NCBI RefSeq assembly: GCF_014279655.1
Contig: NZ_CP047946.1
Coordinates: 1,674,001-1,738,000, forward strand
DNA from: Synechococcus sp. ROS8604
Lineage (GTDB): Bacteria > Cyanobacteriota > Cyanobacteriia > PCC-6307 > Cyanobiaceae
Length of the DNA stretch: 64,000 nucleotides
Reading direction: 5' to 3'
The position numbers and the translations under genes were made by a program. The notes under the pieces were generated by a model. It did no database searches. It was not told the origin of the DNA and saw nothing but the letters and a program-made list of their open reading frames with translations. Numbering within the stretch: position 1 is the stretch's first letter; each line of letters opens with the position of its first letter. This document shows, one piece after another, positions 27,617-37,067 of this stretch.

Positions 27617-27893
27617 CTTCTATTTCCTCCTCACTAACGATGGTCACAACGATGTCAGTGAGGCAATTCAGCAGTGCAGCACTGATTAAATTCATTGCTT
27701 CATTGATTGCTTCATCAGAAGCATTGGTATGTGTGCGGCAAATTTGCCCAAGACAATCCACTGCATCAATCGTGTCAGGTAGCGCGAATGCTGGCAATCT
27801 TTTGTTTGCAGACTTCAGATGTTTAATGAGTTCAGTGACTGATGCCGATGCAGCTGTCTGTTTGAATTCGTTCTCTAATGTTTGTTGGTTCAT
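27609..27893 (-). CDS. small hypothetical protein (94 aa)
   Basis: A helical, mildly acidic protein (LENEFKQTAASASVTELIKHLKSANK) ending EEEIEDA. It overlaps the 305-aa gene by 8 bp and lies 16 bp after the VapE-like gene, so it shares its operon. No family recognised. Confidence 0.6.
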   Translation of the reverse strand: MNQQTLENEFKQTAASASVTELIKHLKSANKRLPAFALPDTIDAVDCLGQICRTHTNASDEAINEAMNLISAALLNCLTDIVVTIVSEEEIEDA

Positions 27894-27909
27894 TTTGTTT
27901 CCTCTTGTT

Positions 27910-29241
27910 TTAGTAATCTGTTAATTCATTAGCTTGTAACTGATTGGCAGGGCGCTTGAATGCACGTACTGATTTGTTCCTTCCGTTCTCTTGCTTCTGG
28001 CTTGTGCTGAATTTCAACCAGCCCCGCGCACGCATGAGCTCAGATACTCGACGGCTATGGCTCAGCTCCTGCATATGCGGTGGAACTTGAAGCACACCTC
28101 TGATGATGTCCTGAATAGAGACCTTGTTCCTTGTGGATAGGAACTCATCAAGCAGCTGCTCAATGGGGTCTTCCACTCGGAACTGCATCGTCTTCTCGTG
28201 GACCTTCTCGTATTCATTGCGGGTCCAGGTACAGCTGGTGCCTGCATCAATCTCGGCAAGTGCTTTGGCCCAGAGACCATCACGGTTCGCAGCCACCCAC
28301 TCGAAGTCGATGGTCTCCCCCTCAGGGATCTGAATCATGAATGTCCTGCGGCTCTCAACGTCAGTGATGAACTCACTTCTATTGGTATTGCCGTAGAAAG
28401 CAAATGCCCGTGGCACACGCTCAGGGTGAGGCGCATACGGAAGGCGGGTGATGTCTTCCCTAATGGAGACGAGGTTCTTCATCTTCTCCCTGTCTGACTT
28501 ACGTCCACAGGTCATCGAATCAACCTCAGCTAGCTCGTTGATCCAGCTCATCTGCATACGGGATGGCTCTTTCACAAGCATGTCCACGTCAGCACTCAGC
28601 TCTCCATACCAATCAGCGGTAGGGATAAGGGATCTACCGAATGCACTCTTCCCAATCCCCTGTGCCCCCACCAGGATCATCAACCAATCCATCACGCAGC
28701 CAGGCTGGAGCGGACGTTTTGCAGTACCGACCATCCACTTCTTGAAGATGTCAGCAGCTAACTGTTCGTCTGTCTTGAAGATGCGTTGGGTGATTTCTCC
28801 CCAGCTCATATCCAAGGCACGTCCACGGCAGGTATTCAGGTACTCAACAACTGGATCCTTCTGGTTAGTGGCAAGGATGTACTCGACAGCAGAGCGTGCG
28901 TGCTCCTGCCTCATTGACTCACCAAGGATTTCACCAATCAAGTGGTGGATGTTCTTGATGGAGCTGGCACTTAAGACCTTCTGCTTTAGAGAGCTGCGGT
29001 CTCTGTAGGTGCTGGACTGGCGGCGGATATCAAAGCTCAGCTCTGGCAGGGCACGCTGGATCATCTTGCGGTGAGTTAACTGCTCGGCTGCAATATCTGT
29101 TGCTGCTTTTGTGCTGCCCTGTGGACGGCCTCGTTTCGCCTGGCTCCCTTGACTCTGATTTGTTTTACCTGCAATCTCCATATGTACATCTGGAGATTGA
29201 CTAGTAGTAACAATGTCCTGAATGTCATTGATATGGAACAT
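27910..29241 (-). CDS. VapE/D5-like helicase (first copy)
   Basis: A virulence-associated-E-type P-loop ATPase, which in mobile elements acts as the replicative helicase. Walker A is VGAQGIGKSAFGRSL in mid-protein; downstream acidic segments ELAEVDS and the sensor-like FYGNTNRSEFITDVESRRTFMI fit the family. The C-terminus is a winged-helix-like basic region. The start is set at ATG 29241, giving MFHINDIQDIV, which mirrors MFSIDDIKGII in the second copy at 33464. It directly follows a 285-residue gene (stop 29244) with a primase-like gene farther upstream. Confidence 0.82.
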   Translation of the reverse strand: MFHINDIQDIVTTSQSPDVHMEIAGKTNQSQGSQAKRGRPQGSTKAATDIAAEQLTHRKMIQRALPELSFDIRRQSSTYRDRSSLKQKVLSASSIKNIHHLIGEILGESMRQEHARSAVEYILATNQKDPVVEYLNTCRGRALDMSWGEITQRIFKTDEQLAADIFKKWMVGTAKRPLQPGCVMDWLMILVGAQGIGKSAFGRSLIPTADWYGELSADVDMLVKEPSRMQMSWINELAEVDSMTCGRKSDREKMKNLVSIREDITRLPYAPHPERVPRAFAFYGNTNRSEFITDVESRRTFMIQIPEGETIDFEWVAANRDGLWAKALAEIDAGTSCTWTRNEYEKVHEKTMQFRVEDPIEQLLDEFLSTRNKVSIQDIIRGVLQVPPHMQELSHSRRVSELMRARGWLKFSTSQKQENGRNKSVRAFKRPANQLQANELTDY

Positions 29242-29243
29242 AT

Positions 29244-30101
29244 TCAAATACCCTCGCTTAAACTTGTGGCAAAGCACTCTTTAAGTGTAGGCAAGCGAGA
29301 CAGATCACCACATGATTGTTCAAAGTCAAGCTTCTCTTCTAGATCGATTAATGCAAGGTCGGTGAGGTCTTCAATATCACCATTGGAGATGACTGCTCTT
29401 CTTGCTTTTGACTTAGCCTTGGCTTCGAAATAGGAAGGTAGCAATGCAGCAAACAGCTGGCTCAGGTCTACTTCTTCTATGTTTGAAAGGATTGACTTAA
29501 GCACCTTAGCTTGAACATTGTTTAAGGGATAGCTAGTGGTGAACATGCTGTTCTCAGATGTAGCCCTTGCTAAGCGCTCCTGATTCAATGGAGCTGTGTT
29601 CTTCTTTACAGGGAGTTCTCTACTTTCATAATGACGGAACAAGTCCTTGAGGGTCACGCACTCTTCAATAGTGGCGAAGGTGTCGAACTTATCAACTGCA
29701 TATTCAATATAAACCTCAGTAGGGTTACTGCTAAGAACTCTTAAGTAGCAATGAGTGCCATGCTGATGCCAGCAATCAAGCTTAGGCCGTAGGCAGTGCA
29801 CAACATAATCTAGTGCTAGCCCGAATGCCCAATCCGACATAGAGCTATTAAGCAGTGCAGGCTTTGAAGTAAGTAGTCCGAATGCTTTGGTGAGCATTGT
29901 GCTCAAGTCTTTAAAGATATAAGGGCCAATACCGTACCCACCATCTTCTGTTATGTACGGTTCTGCATAAGGCCACAGTTGATTGCTTTGCTTAGTCACA
30001 TCATCTGTAAGCTTTTTGCTGATTGGAAATGCTGAACAGTAATCAACTACTGATTGGCTGCAATTCTGAATAACGGTCTCTTGTGTTTCTGTCTTAGTCA
30101 T
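29244..30101 (-). CDS. hypothetical protein in replication operon (285 aa)
   Basis: A soluble protein with a C-terminal helical, acidic domain (EEVDLSQLFAALLPSYF, DIEDLTDLALIDLEEKLDF). Its stop is two bases from the VapE-like start, implying coupled translation. Middle segment PKLDCWHQHGTHCYLRVL contains several His/Cys residues, which could bind metal. I do not recognise the fold; a replication accessory role is inferred from context. Confidence 0.65.
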   Translation of the reverse strand: MTKTETQETVIQNCSQSVVDYCSAFPISKKLTDDVTKQSNQLWPYAEPYITEDGGYGIGPYIFKDLSTMLTKAFGLLTSKPALLNSSMSDWAFGLALDYVVHCLRPKLDCWHQHGTHCYLRVLSSNPTEVYIEYAVDKFDTFATIEECVTLKDLFRHYESRELPVKKNTAPLNQERLARATSENSMFTTSYPLNNVQAKVLKSILSNIEEVDLSQLFAALLPSYFEAKAKSKARRAVISNGDIEDLTDLALIDLEEKLDFEQSCGDLSRLPTLKECFATSLSEGI

Positions 30102-30165
30102 CGGTTTAATTTCTATTTGTTTTACAAATGTAAGTTATGTTTATAAAGTGTGAGCCAAGCAGGGA

Positions 30166-31332
30166 CTACTTAAGTCCCAATGCGGCAAGCGCTTCAATGG
30201 CAACTGCAGGATGTGATTGCATAACAAAATCATCATCTCTCGTATCGTCCATGTTCCACGAATACTTGAATGGTGGATACTCACCTGTAAGCTTGTAGTA
30301 CTGATTAAACCAGTCACATTTATCTGCTTCTAGTGCACGGAATAAGGTGCCTAGGTTTGCATAGTCCAAACCTCTAGAACGCAGCACACCTTGCGGGTTG
30401 TTGCCGATTCGATCCATCCGATAAGGGCTTCGCTCCATCCATTCAATGAAGGCGTTATCAAGGCGGGGGCTTACCTGCTGAACGAAAGCATGCACCCACG
30501 AATACACTGAGCCATACGAGTTAAAGCCACTTGGATTAAGGATCTTACTAATAACAATGTCAAATACCTTTAGAGATGCCTCATCTAATTCAAGCCTATC
30601 TATGCGTTCAACAGAATTGTCATACGTTCTTATCGATTGTGAGCCGATACCTACCCAGCTGTCGATGATAGATGCAGGTACATGGCCAGCATCATCATTC
30701 ATGTAGCAGGGGGTTCTACCGCTTTTGAGACCAGCCCACCATCGGACTGGATCTTTAATTGCCTTGGAATCAATACCACCTAATAAGCCTATATCCTCCA
30801 GCATTGCTTCATCCATAGCCGGGAAATCTTGACGTAGTAATTCGTGCAAATAAACACCAAAGGCTTTGGCCTGATTAAAATCTAGAGGGTACTCAAATGT
30901 CAGGATGATTCTCCCCATGATGTATCCAGCATCAGGAGGGCACGTCTGACTTTTGTAAATCAAACGAATGAATGGTCCGATACGGCTGTTGAGAAGCTGC
31001 TCAGTTGTTGGCAATCTTCTCTCACATTCATCCCAAAGGATTTGTTTCCCATCAATGGTTGTGATCTTGTCTAGGTCTATGCCAATGCCCCAGCTACGAA
31101 TGAAGCTCTTGCCGTTGCGGTAGCCACCACTAAATTCCCCGAATGAGAAACCAGGACCATTGAGGTCGGATGTCCCACTGATGGCTTCTGCAAACTCAGA
31201 GATTGAGCTGAAGTCTTGCTTTATAAAACCAACTGCATAGTGCTTAGTGAAACCATCCTTTAACTTCTTCTGACAACTATCTTTTGCTGTCATCAGGTTT
31301 GTATTAATACTGGCGGTAACTGGGACAGGCAT
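30166..31332 (-). CDS. primase-like protein
   Basis: The phrase SWGIGIDLDKITTIDGK supplies an acidic D-x-D pair following a hydrophobic strand, as in archaeo-eukaryotic-type primase-polymerases of mobile elements. FIRLIYKSQTCPPDAGYIMGRIILTFEYP follows as a beta-rich core, and a later WMERSPYRMDRIG-like region ends the protein. Located in the same - strand block as a VapE-like helicase, the usual partner. I call it primase-like rather than primase because the full set of catalytic residues cannot be placed by eye. Confidence 0.6.
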   Translation of the reverse strand: MPVPVTASINTNLMTAKDSCQKKLKDGFTKHYAVGFIKQDFSSISEFAEAISGTSDLNGPGFSFGEFSGGYRNGKSFIRSWGIGIDLDKITTIDGKQILWDECERRLPTTEQLLNSRIGPFIRLIYKSQTCPPDAGYIMGRIILTFEYPLDFNQAKAFGVYLHELLRQDFPAMDEAMLEDIGLLGGIDSKAIKDPVRWWAGLKSGRTPCYMNDDAGHVPASIIDSWVGIGSQSIRTYDNSVERIDRLELDEASLKVFDIVISKILNPSGFNSYGSVYSWVHAFVQQVSPRLDNAFIEWMERSPYRMDRIGNNPQGVLRSRGLDYANLGTLFRALEADKCDWFNQYYKLTGEYPPFKYSWNMDDTRDDDFVMQSHPAVAIEALAALGLK

Positions 31333-31353
31333 ACCCTTTCTCCTTAAAGAGGT

Positions 31354-32178
31354 TTAGTAATCTTCGGTGCTTCCGTAGTTAGCTGACTGGGAGTAGGAAC
31401 CCGTTCTCACTTCAGCAACCTCGCTGTCAGCATCCCCTACTTCTTCGCTCTTTCCTACTTTGATAGGAATGATGGTATCTGCAATTAGAGCCAAGCCATC
31501 ACGAGTTCCATCATTTTGAATGCGTCCCTCGATAGCAACAACTGTCCAATCAGGCAGCTTGCTCACTGTGTCAGTCACCAGTTTGTCGTTCGTGAATATC
31601 AACATTGACTGCCAGACAGTTTTCTTGGTAATGACACTGAACTGCTCAACAGTCATTTTCGATATATGCTTACCTGCTTGAGAAACAAACTTCTTAAGGA
31701 CTGAGTTATCGCTTGTAATGATGGTGCGCTTACCCCAAGCATCAAGCGGGATAACGTCAACTTCACCATTAAGGAAGATCGCATCGTATACAGCTTCTGA
31801 GCCAGGCACTGTGAAGTGCTCGCGCATGATGCGGTGTTTTACCTCAGTAGCGGTTGGATCAGGGTCATCGCTCTTAGGGCCTGTATAGGTTTGATATTCA
31901 TAAGCATTGATCATCTCTACAAGGCAGTTAATCTTCAGCCCCAGTCCAGGGTTCTCTGGATTCTTACGATCAGTTAGGAAGCGCTCAACCGCTCTGCTCT
32001 GCCTTGAGTTAGGTAGGCAAAGATAAAGACCACGGACAGGTGCCAGTTTGTCGTTATCCTTTTCAGCCTTAGTCTGCTCTAGTTGTACAGGCAGTCCAAG
32101 ATATGAGCTGCTTCCAAGTTTAATCTCAGTGAGCTTAGGATCCTGTTCGATTGGTGTAGCAATAGATGAAATACGCAT
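31354..32178 (-). CDS. hypothetical protein in replication operon (274 aa)
   Basis: A soluble protein with several beta-rich phrases (AVYDAIFLNGEVDVIPLDAWGKRTIITSDNS, MLIFTNDKLVTDTVSKLPDW) and a Ser/Tyr-rich acidic tail (RTGSYSQSANYGSTEDY). An acidic disordered tail is common in ssDNA-binding proteins, but no fold is recognised. The start is ATG 32178, because the preceding 30 codons overlap the upstream gene. It lies 21 bp upstream of the primase-like gene. Confidence 0.6.
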   Translation of the reverse strand: MRISSIATPIEQDPKLTEIKLGSSSYLGLPVQLEQTKAEKDNDKLAPVRGLYLCLPNSRQSRAVERFLTDRKNPENPGLGLKINCLVEMINAYEYQTYTGPKSDDPDPTATEVKHRIMREHFTVPGSEAVYDAIFLNGEVDVIPLDAWGKRTIITSDNSVLKKFVSQAGKHISKMTVEQFSVITKKTVWQSMLIFTNDKLVTDTVSKLPDWTVVAIEGRIQNDGTRDGLALIADTIIPIKVGKSEEVGDADSEVAEVRTGSYSQSANYGSTEDY

Positions 32179-32245
32179 TTGATTTACTTTGTTTCTGTAA
32201 TTAATGTATGAACTGTGAAGGCGAATAAATAATAGATGGACTGTT

Positions 32246-32710
32246 TTAGTCCTGATTGGTTCTATCAAACATGTGGCGCATCTTCGTAAAGATACGGAAC
32301 TGTTCTACAGCTCTTGTCTTATGGAAGAGAAGCTTCTTTGTACTAAGCTTCCAGACATGCTTGGAGACAGGTGGCTCTTTAGGATCTTCGTGGATACGGA
32401 AGATCAGCCAGTCACGCATAAGCCGATTGAGATAACGAACGTTGTCTGCCGTATCTGACTCTGAATTCCTTCTGGCAGCAGACATCAGACCCGTCTCGGT
32501 AAGGATGTTGACGAAGGTTCTCTTGTCAATCCATTCCAGTTCTGAGTTAGTAGATTCCAGCTGAGCCTTTAGCGCAAGATGACTTTCGGTTAGTTGCTTA
32601 TGTTTTGACTTAAAGCTTTCAAGTTCAAAAGCCTGAATCTTCATTCTCTCTTGCATGAGATCCATTGTCTGAATCATTTCTTGGAGAATTAGATCACTTG
32701 TAAGTTGCAT
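32246..32710 (-). CDS. coiled-coil hypothetical protein (154 aa)
   Basis: Residues 1-60 form a long amphipathic coiled coil (MQLTSDLILQEMIQTMDLMQ and ESFKSKHKQLTESHLALKAQLE). The rest is basic and Trp-rich and resembles a small DNA-binding domain (LNRLMRDWLIFRIHEDP, KHVWKLSTKKLLF). First gene of the - replication block after the gap at 32.7-32.9 kb. Unrecognised. Confidence 0.55.
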   Translation of the reverse strand: MQLTSDLILQEMIQTMDLMQERMKIQAFELESFKSKHKQLTESHLALKAQLESTNSELEWIDKRTFVNILTETGLMSAARRNSESDTADNVRYLNRLMRDWLIFRIHEDPKEPPVSKHVWKLSTKKLLFHKTRAVEQFRIFTKMRHMFDRTNQD

Positions 32711-32857
32711 TGTTTTATATCGCCTTCTTCTTAAATATAACCTATTGGGACTATCTTTGTGGGGTTAGATTGTTTTTAGTCCCATATTTAATTAGATGAT
32801 GTCATTAAAAAGGAGGCTCAGTGCCTCCCCTAATATCTGACTTGCTGCATGCGTTGC

Positions 32858-33262
32858 TTAAATAACTGCCAGTCTGTTCCGCTTTCTTTGATATGCAGGT
32901 GGCTGAAGCGCCGCTCTAAGGCATAGGTTCAGCTCTAGCTGTAGGTCCTTCACCTTCTCTGGATAGCGAAGGACTTTCATCTTGTAGTTAGCGATGGTCT
33001 CCATGAACCGGTCATGGCACAGATCAAACTTGTGTGACCTGTAACACCATTCGCCATCAATGATTCGGCTTTCAAAGAACTGATCGTCACGGTTGTAGTT
33101 CTGAAGCCAGTAGGTGATTTTCTTTTTGTATGAAATGTCATTCCGGTTGTCTGCCCTCAAGGCATCAATGATTTGTGACATATTGCGCCAGCCATTACAG
33201 CTGTCATTCATTTCGATGATGTCTAGGACACCACGCAAGTCCTTCTCAGTTACAGGTTTCAT
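32858..33262 (-). CDS. basic hypothetical protein, possible DNA-binding
   Basis: About 134 residues from ATG 33262. A winged-helix-like stretch (KPVTEKDLRGVLDIIEMNDSCNGWRNMSQIIDALRADNRND) is followed by Trp/Arg-rich and basic segments. Divergent from the second VapE-like gene; 200 bp of promoter DNA lie between. Not assigned to a family. Confidence 0.55.
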   Translation of the reverse strand: MKPVTEKDLRGVLDIIEMNDSCNGWRNMSQIIDALRADNRNDISYKKKITYWLQNYNRDDQFFESRIIDGEWCYRSHKFDLCHDRFMETIANYKMKVLRYPEKVKDLQLELNLCLRAALQPPAYQRKRNRLAVI

Positions 33263-33463
33263 TCTTCTCTCACAGCGGTGGGTTAAGTTCCACATAGACT
33301 TCTACTTGTTAAAGTCAGTCTAGTGTAGAAATGATCTCATTCGGTACTACCATTTTAAAGGATTAGCTTCTACTTGGCGTATACCAATCGGGACTTTAAT
33401 AGTTCAAACAATTGTTTCTAATATATACGAAGGTTACATTCTTGATATCTATATCTTTATGCC

Positions 33464-35416
33464 ATGTTTTCTATTGATGATATAAAGGGGATTATCGCCA
33501 ATGCGTCAGATCCCGCAGCGCCTAAGGAATTAAACACAGCTACTTCGTCTAATGATCTAGCTATCGATAATCCTATTATTAACCTGTCAGGCATACGTAA
33601 TTCTAATGATGTTATTTCTTTAGGTACTGCGGAGTTCACGCCTAGGGAGCTGCAGGGCTATAGCGACTTAGTCGTTCACAAGCGCCCCAACCTGTTACGC
33701 AATAACCAGCCATACATATACAAAGATGATGGGAAAGAATTGTCAGGAGTATCTCGGTACTGTCTGCCAGGAGAGTCACCCACCAATTCGTGTGGCTGGT
33801 TCTTTATTACTCCCGATGAAAACTATATTCCAATTACTGCTGATCTGGAACTAGAGGAGGCATACGCTCCAGAGTTCTATGGCGGTAGCATTCCTGACAC
33901 GCCTTATGGTGTTGGCTATCAAGATACCTGCTTGCTGGAGACTAACGCTACCCTGATTCGGCTCTTAAGCGCACAATATTTATACGAGCTTTGTGCCACA
34001 CTTTCAGATAACTGGAGTATTAATAAGGTACATACGCTTACGTTCACTCGTGCTGGTAAGGCAGACCAGATGCGGTTCATCTCATTGCGTGATGATGGCA
34101 GCATTGCTTCTGTTTCAGTAGACCGTTGTGATGAACAGAACGTTAAGCCTAAAGATATTTACCCAATTGTCACGAGCTGGTGCTTGACCAACAAGGTGTT
34201 GTTCGATGTCTATACCAGTAGCCTGATGATTAATGGCAAACAGGTCACCGAAAAGGCATTGCCTGGATTGATTTCAAAGGTTAGTCATGAGCTCGGTATC
34301 AATATTAAAACCTCAGACTTCAAACCAACACTTACTTCCTATGCGATTAACAACCAATATCACAGTCTGATGGAACGATACTTCAAGCTGGAGCAATTAG
34401 AAGAGCTTGAACTATTAGAACCACATGATCATCGAACGTTTGCAAGCGAGTTCTTTGAAATTAAAGATGATGAGCACCGGAGGTATGCCGATGCCTGCAT
34501 GCAGCACATGCTGGAGAAGCTTGTCATACGGGCACTGTATCCAGGGTTCCCTCTAAGGAGTTGTGTCATCCTCCACGGGCCTCAAGGTGTAGGTAAGAGC
34601 GGAGTTCTCAAAGCACTTTGTGGCGAGGAGCACTACGACGAAATCCAGGCGCTTTCTAAAGGTGATGCTCACCACGGTGGAGCAGGGCATCCAGACACAC
34701 AGAAGAAACTTTCTCAGAACAACTTGGTCGTTATCAATGAAATTGGTAGGGCTCTTGAAGACCTAGGGCCAGACTCGATGAAAGACTTTATTACCAGCGA
34801 GAGTTGCTCTTACGTTGATAAGTTTCAAACAGATATTACTAGGCGCGGAAGAACGGCTGTTGTTGCTGGAACAACTAACCGAGCAAACATTCTTACCGAC
34901 CCAACAGGTAACACTCGCTTTCAGATAATTCTGTGTGGCAATACTGAGAAGATTGACTTTGATCGGCTTGAGAAGTTGCAACCAGGCATCCTGCTGTCTG
35001 CACTAAAAGCTGTCAGGGAGATTGCAGCTGAAGGAGTGTCAGCCTTGAAAGCTCATGCACTGCCTGACTGGGTAATGGAGTACAGCGAGAAGCAGAACCT
35101 TGAGTTCCTTTCAGGTAGTGAGTTTGTTGGTACCCTTGCGCCTCTTGTTTCTCCTACATCTCCATCAGGTATGAAGGCTTCACGGCATACCGTTGGGATG
35201 AAAGAGATATGTGATGCACTTAACCTCAAGCCAAACGAAGTGCGGGGAGCTATGGATGAAATCGTTCGGTCTATGAAGCTTCTCGGATACGAGAAGTGGG
35301 GCAAGCGCGTTCGTTTTAACGGGCATAACAACCAGACTGTCTTCATCAAGACAGGTGCAGATAAACCCCTAACCAGGGAAACAGTGCACGATGTTATGCC
35401 TTCAGGGGATTACTGA
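33464..35416 (+). CDS. VapE/D5-like helicase (second copy, 650 aa)
   Basis: A larger helicase with the same N-terminal motif as the first copy (MFSIDDIKGII). The ATPase domain (about 360-540) has Walker A LHGPQGVGKSGVLKAL, acidic Walker-B-type NNLVVINEIGRALED and sensor region VVAGTTNRANILTDPTGNTRF, matching D5/VapE superfamily 3-type proteins. The N-terminal ~350 residues are unassigned and may hold a primase or DNA-binding part. The C-terminus has a winged-helix-like end. It precedes the palindromic repeats at 35.5 kb, the expected place for an origin. Confidence 0.85.
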   Translation: MFSIDDIKGIIANASDPAAPKELNTATSSNDLAIDNPIINLSGIRNSNDVISLGTAEFTPRELQGYSDLVVHKRPNLLRNNQPYIYKDDGKELSGVSRYCLPGESPTNSCGWFFITPDENYIPITADLELEEAYAPEFYGGSIPDTPYGVGYQDTCLLETNATLIRLLSAQYLYELCATLSDNWSINKVHTLTFTRAGKADQMRFISLRDDGSIASVSVDRCDEQNVKPKDIYPIVTSWCLTNKVLFDVYTSSLMINGKQVTEKALPGLISKVSHELGINIKTSDFKPTLTSYAINNQYHSLMERYFKLEQLEELELLEPHDHRTFASEFFEIKDDEHRRYADACMQHMLEKLVIRALYPGFPLRSCVILHGPQGVGKSGVLKALCGEEHYDEIQALSKGDAHHGGAGHPDTQKKLSQNNLVVINEIGRALEDLGPDSMKDFITSESCSYVDKFQTDITRRGRTAVVAGTTNRANILTDPTGNTRFQIILCGNTEKIDFDRLEKLQPGILLSALKAVREIAAEGVSALKAHALPDWVMEYSEKQNLEFLSGSEFVGTLAPLVSPTSPSGMKASRHTVGMKEICDALNLKPNEVRGAMDEIVRSMKLLGYEKWGKRVRFNGHNNQTVFIKTGADKPLTRETVHDVMPSGDY

Positions 35417-35438
35417 ATACTCTGCATAGTATTTATCT

Positions 35439-35465
35439 GCCTCCCGTTACTTTGGGGGGCTTTTT
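35439..35465 (+). terminator. terminator after the second VapE-like gene
   Basis: GCCTCCC and GGGGGGC arms around GTTACTTT, followed by five Ts. Confidence 0.75.
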
Positions 35466-35507
35466 AATGCGCCAAAAAATCTACGGAGAATTTCCACTTT
35501 TTGAAAA

Positions 35508-35750
35508 TGTTACACGTACGTGTAATACGTGTAACATCCTTCATTTCTTCAAACCTGTTGCGGCAGAAAGGAAGACAGAGAATGTTACATGTTACATGTC
35601 TTCTCATCTTTTTTTTCTATTAGTAGTTTATCTATGCCACATAAAGTGCTAGAAAAAGGTTTACCAACCACGTGTAACGTGTATAATTCTTGTAATCAAT
35701 TGCGGCGCAATGGATGTCATGTTACACGTAGGTTTGCATACGTGTAACAT
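35508..35750. repeat. palindromic TTACACGT repeats, possible origin or operators
   Basis: Within 243 bp the motif TGTTACACGTA recurs on both strands. There is a perfect 16-bp palindrome TTACACGTACGTGTAA (35510-35525), followed at once by TACGTGTAACAT (35526-35537); a degenerate TGTTACATGTTACATG (35583-35598); CACGTGTAACGTGTATAA (about 35670-35687); and an inverted pair ATGTTACACGTA/TACGTGTAACAT (35719-35750) with an 8-nt spacer. The surrounding DNA is AT-rich and has no gene. Adjacent to a helicase gene, this looks like iterons or multiple operators. Confidence 0.7.
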
Positions 35751-35968
35751 TTTCGCCCTCTCCTCTTTGTTTATTACCTCTGCCTTGATTGGACTTAGTT
35801 AGTCCCTAGCCATAGATGTGCTTAGTCGGTTTAGTTATATTTAATTTAATCGCATTGGCATTGAACTAAACATCGGCTGTCACTTTCATTAACCGGTGCT
35901 TCTAGTTCATGTAAGGCCAATACAACTAAACACGTGGAATGCAAAACCACAATATCTACTAACTAGAA

Positions 35969-36649
35969 ATGACTACACTTACAATTCTTCCTCCTGGCCT
36001 CACGTCTGAATTCACTTCAGCATCTACAGAAAAGAAAGCGTTTGATTCACTGGAGTTCTTGCCTAATAAAATTGAGAGCGGCTCCTCAGAAGAGATCCGT
36101 CTATTAGGAACATTCTCCACTGGTCACATGCTTGCACCATGGAGGTGTGGGGTCGAAGAAAAACAGCCTGATGGAACCCTGCGTTTTGCAGGCTTTGATT
36201 ACTCGAATGATTACGAGGGTTTTCCTAACGCAGCACGTATGACTGATTGGGCCAAGCCTGACCGTCCAAAGATCGATGGTGAATTCGTAAAGCCCAAGCG
36301 TGCCTTATGTGCCTTGGTTTATTCGTATGCACGTCAGCGCGTTGAGCTTGCTGTGATTGAGCAGCGTTCTCTGCGCGATGGCCTGGTCGAGATTCTCAAT
36401 GATGAGGACTTCGCTTTTGATAGTGCTGATATTGCCAACTTCGTTCTCAAGATCGGTAAGCAAGGCTCTGGTCTTGAGACCAGCTACAGCATTCTTCCCA
36501 AGCCACGCAAGGTCGAGGCAGCTGTTGCCAAAGCCTTTGAAGAAGTCCGTGAGACAGCAATGGTTGCTGACCTCCTTGAAGGACGGCATCCGCTGAACAA
36601 GCCCAAGGCTGAGTTCAAGTCTGATGCTTCTGCAGATGGTGAGTTCTGA
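35969..36649 (+). CDS. probable single-stranded DNA-binding protein
   Basis: Residues 90-180 have the beta-strand layout of phage ssDNA-binding proteins: CALVYSYARQRVELAVIEQRSLRDGLVEILNDEDF, DIANFVLKIGKQGSGLETSYSILPKPRK. The G-x-G-x-x-T-x-Y-S-I-x-P-K-P phrase is typical of cyanophage and T4-type SSB relatives. The C-terminus is acidic (DASADGEF), as SSBs require for partner contacts. Its stop overlaps the next ATG (TGATG). The placement right of the origin-like repeats and helicase gene supports a replication role. Confidence 0.72.
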   Translation: MTTLTILPPGLTSEFTSASTEKKAFDSLEFLPNKIESGSSEEIRLLGTFSTGHMLAPWRCGVEEKQPDGTLRFAGFDYSNDYEGFPNAARMTDWAKPDRPKIDGEFVKPKRALCALVYSYARQRVELAVIEQRSLRDGLVEILNDEDFAFDSADIANFVLKIGKQGSGLETSYSILPKPRKVEAAVAKAFEEVRETAMVADLLEGRHPLNKPKAEFKSDASADGEF

Positions 36650-37008
36650 TGTTCTTTGTCCGCTCAGTTTTCTACTGGGCATCTAAGGGATGTCCAGATG
36701 CTGTACCTAAGGGGGTGATTGCCATTGACCTTGGTGACACTGTTGATCAAACCAGCAGCATCAAAGAGTTAGGTCTTGAGTTGTGTAGTGCAGCTTTCTT
36801 TGACGACACCCCCTGGCAGGTGGGGTGTGAGATGGACGACGTTGACCTAGTCGTTAAGTCAATCCCCCATGAGCAATATGGTGAGATTGGTCAAACGCTC
36901 TCGTCGGATCAACTCATTCCTGACTGGCAGTTTCAGTTGCTCAAGCAGCAACCGGGCCTAGTTGTATCGGAGCATTCTTTGGCAGACCTTGAGTGTGAGT
37001 GCTGCTGA
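36649..37008 (+). CDS. hypothetical protein coupled to the SSB-like gene
   Basis: A 119-residue acidic protein whose ATG overlaps the stop of the SSB-like gene, so translation is coupled. It is Cys-rich at the end (DLECECC) and contains a DVDLVVKSIPHEQYGEIGQTL segment. No family recognised. A terminator follows at 37027. Confidence 0.65.
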   Translation: MFFVRSVFYWASKGCPDAVPKGVIAIDLGDTVDQTSSIKELGLELCSAAFFDDTPWQVGCEMDDVDLVVKSIPHEQYGEIGQTLSSDQLIPDWQFQLLKQQPGLVVSEHSLADLECECC

Positions 37009-37026
37009 TGATGCGTTCCTGATTAC

Positions 37027-37051
37027 TCCCCCGCCACGATCGGGGTTTTTT
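37027..37051 (+). terminator. terminator before the barrel array
   Basis: CCCCCG and CGGGG arms around CCACGAT, then six Ts. The right half (CGGGGTTTTTTATTGC) resembles the segment preceding the small proteins of later units, suggesting that unit 1 lost its small gene by deletion. Confidence 0.6.
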
Positions 37052-37067
37052 ATTGCCTGCTGAAGAG

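Noticed and set aside
35452-35652. Short + frame over the palindromic repeats
   Set aside because: It consists mainly of the repeat region read in frame; repeats explain it better than a protein.
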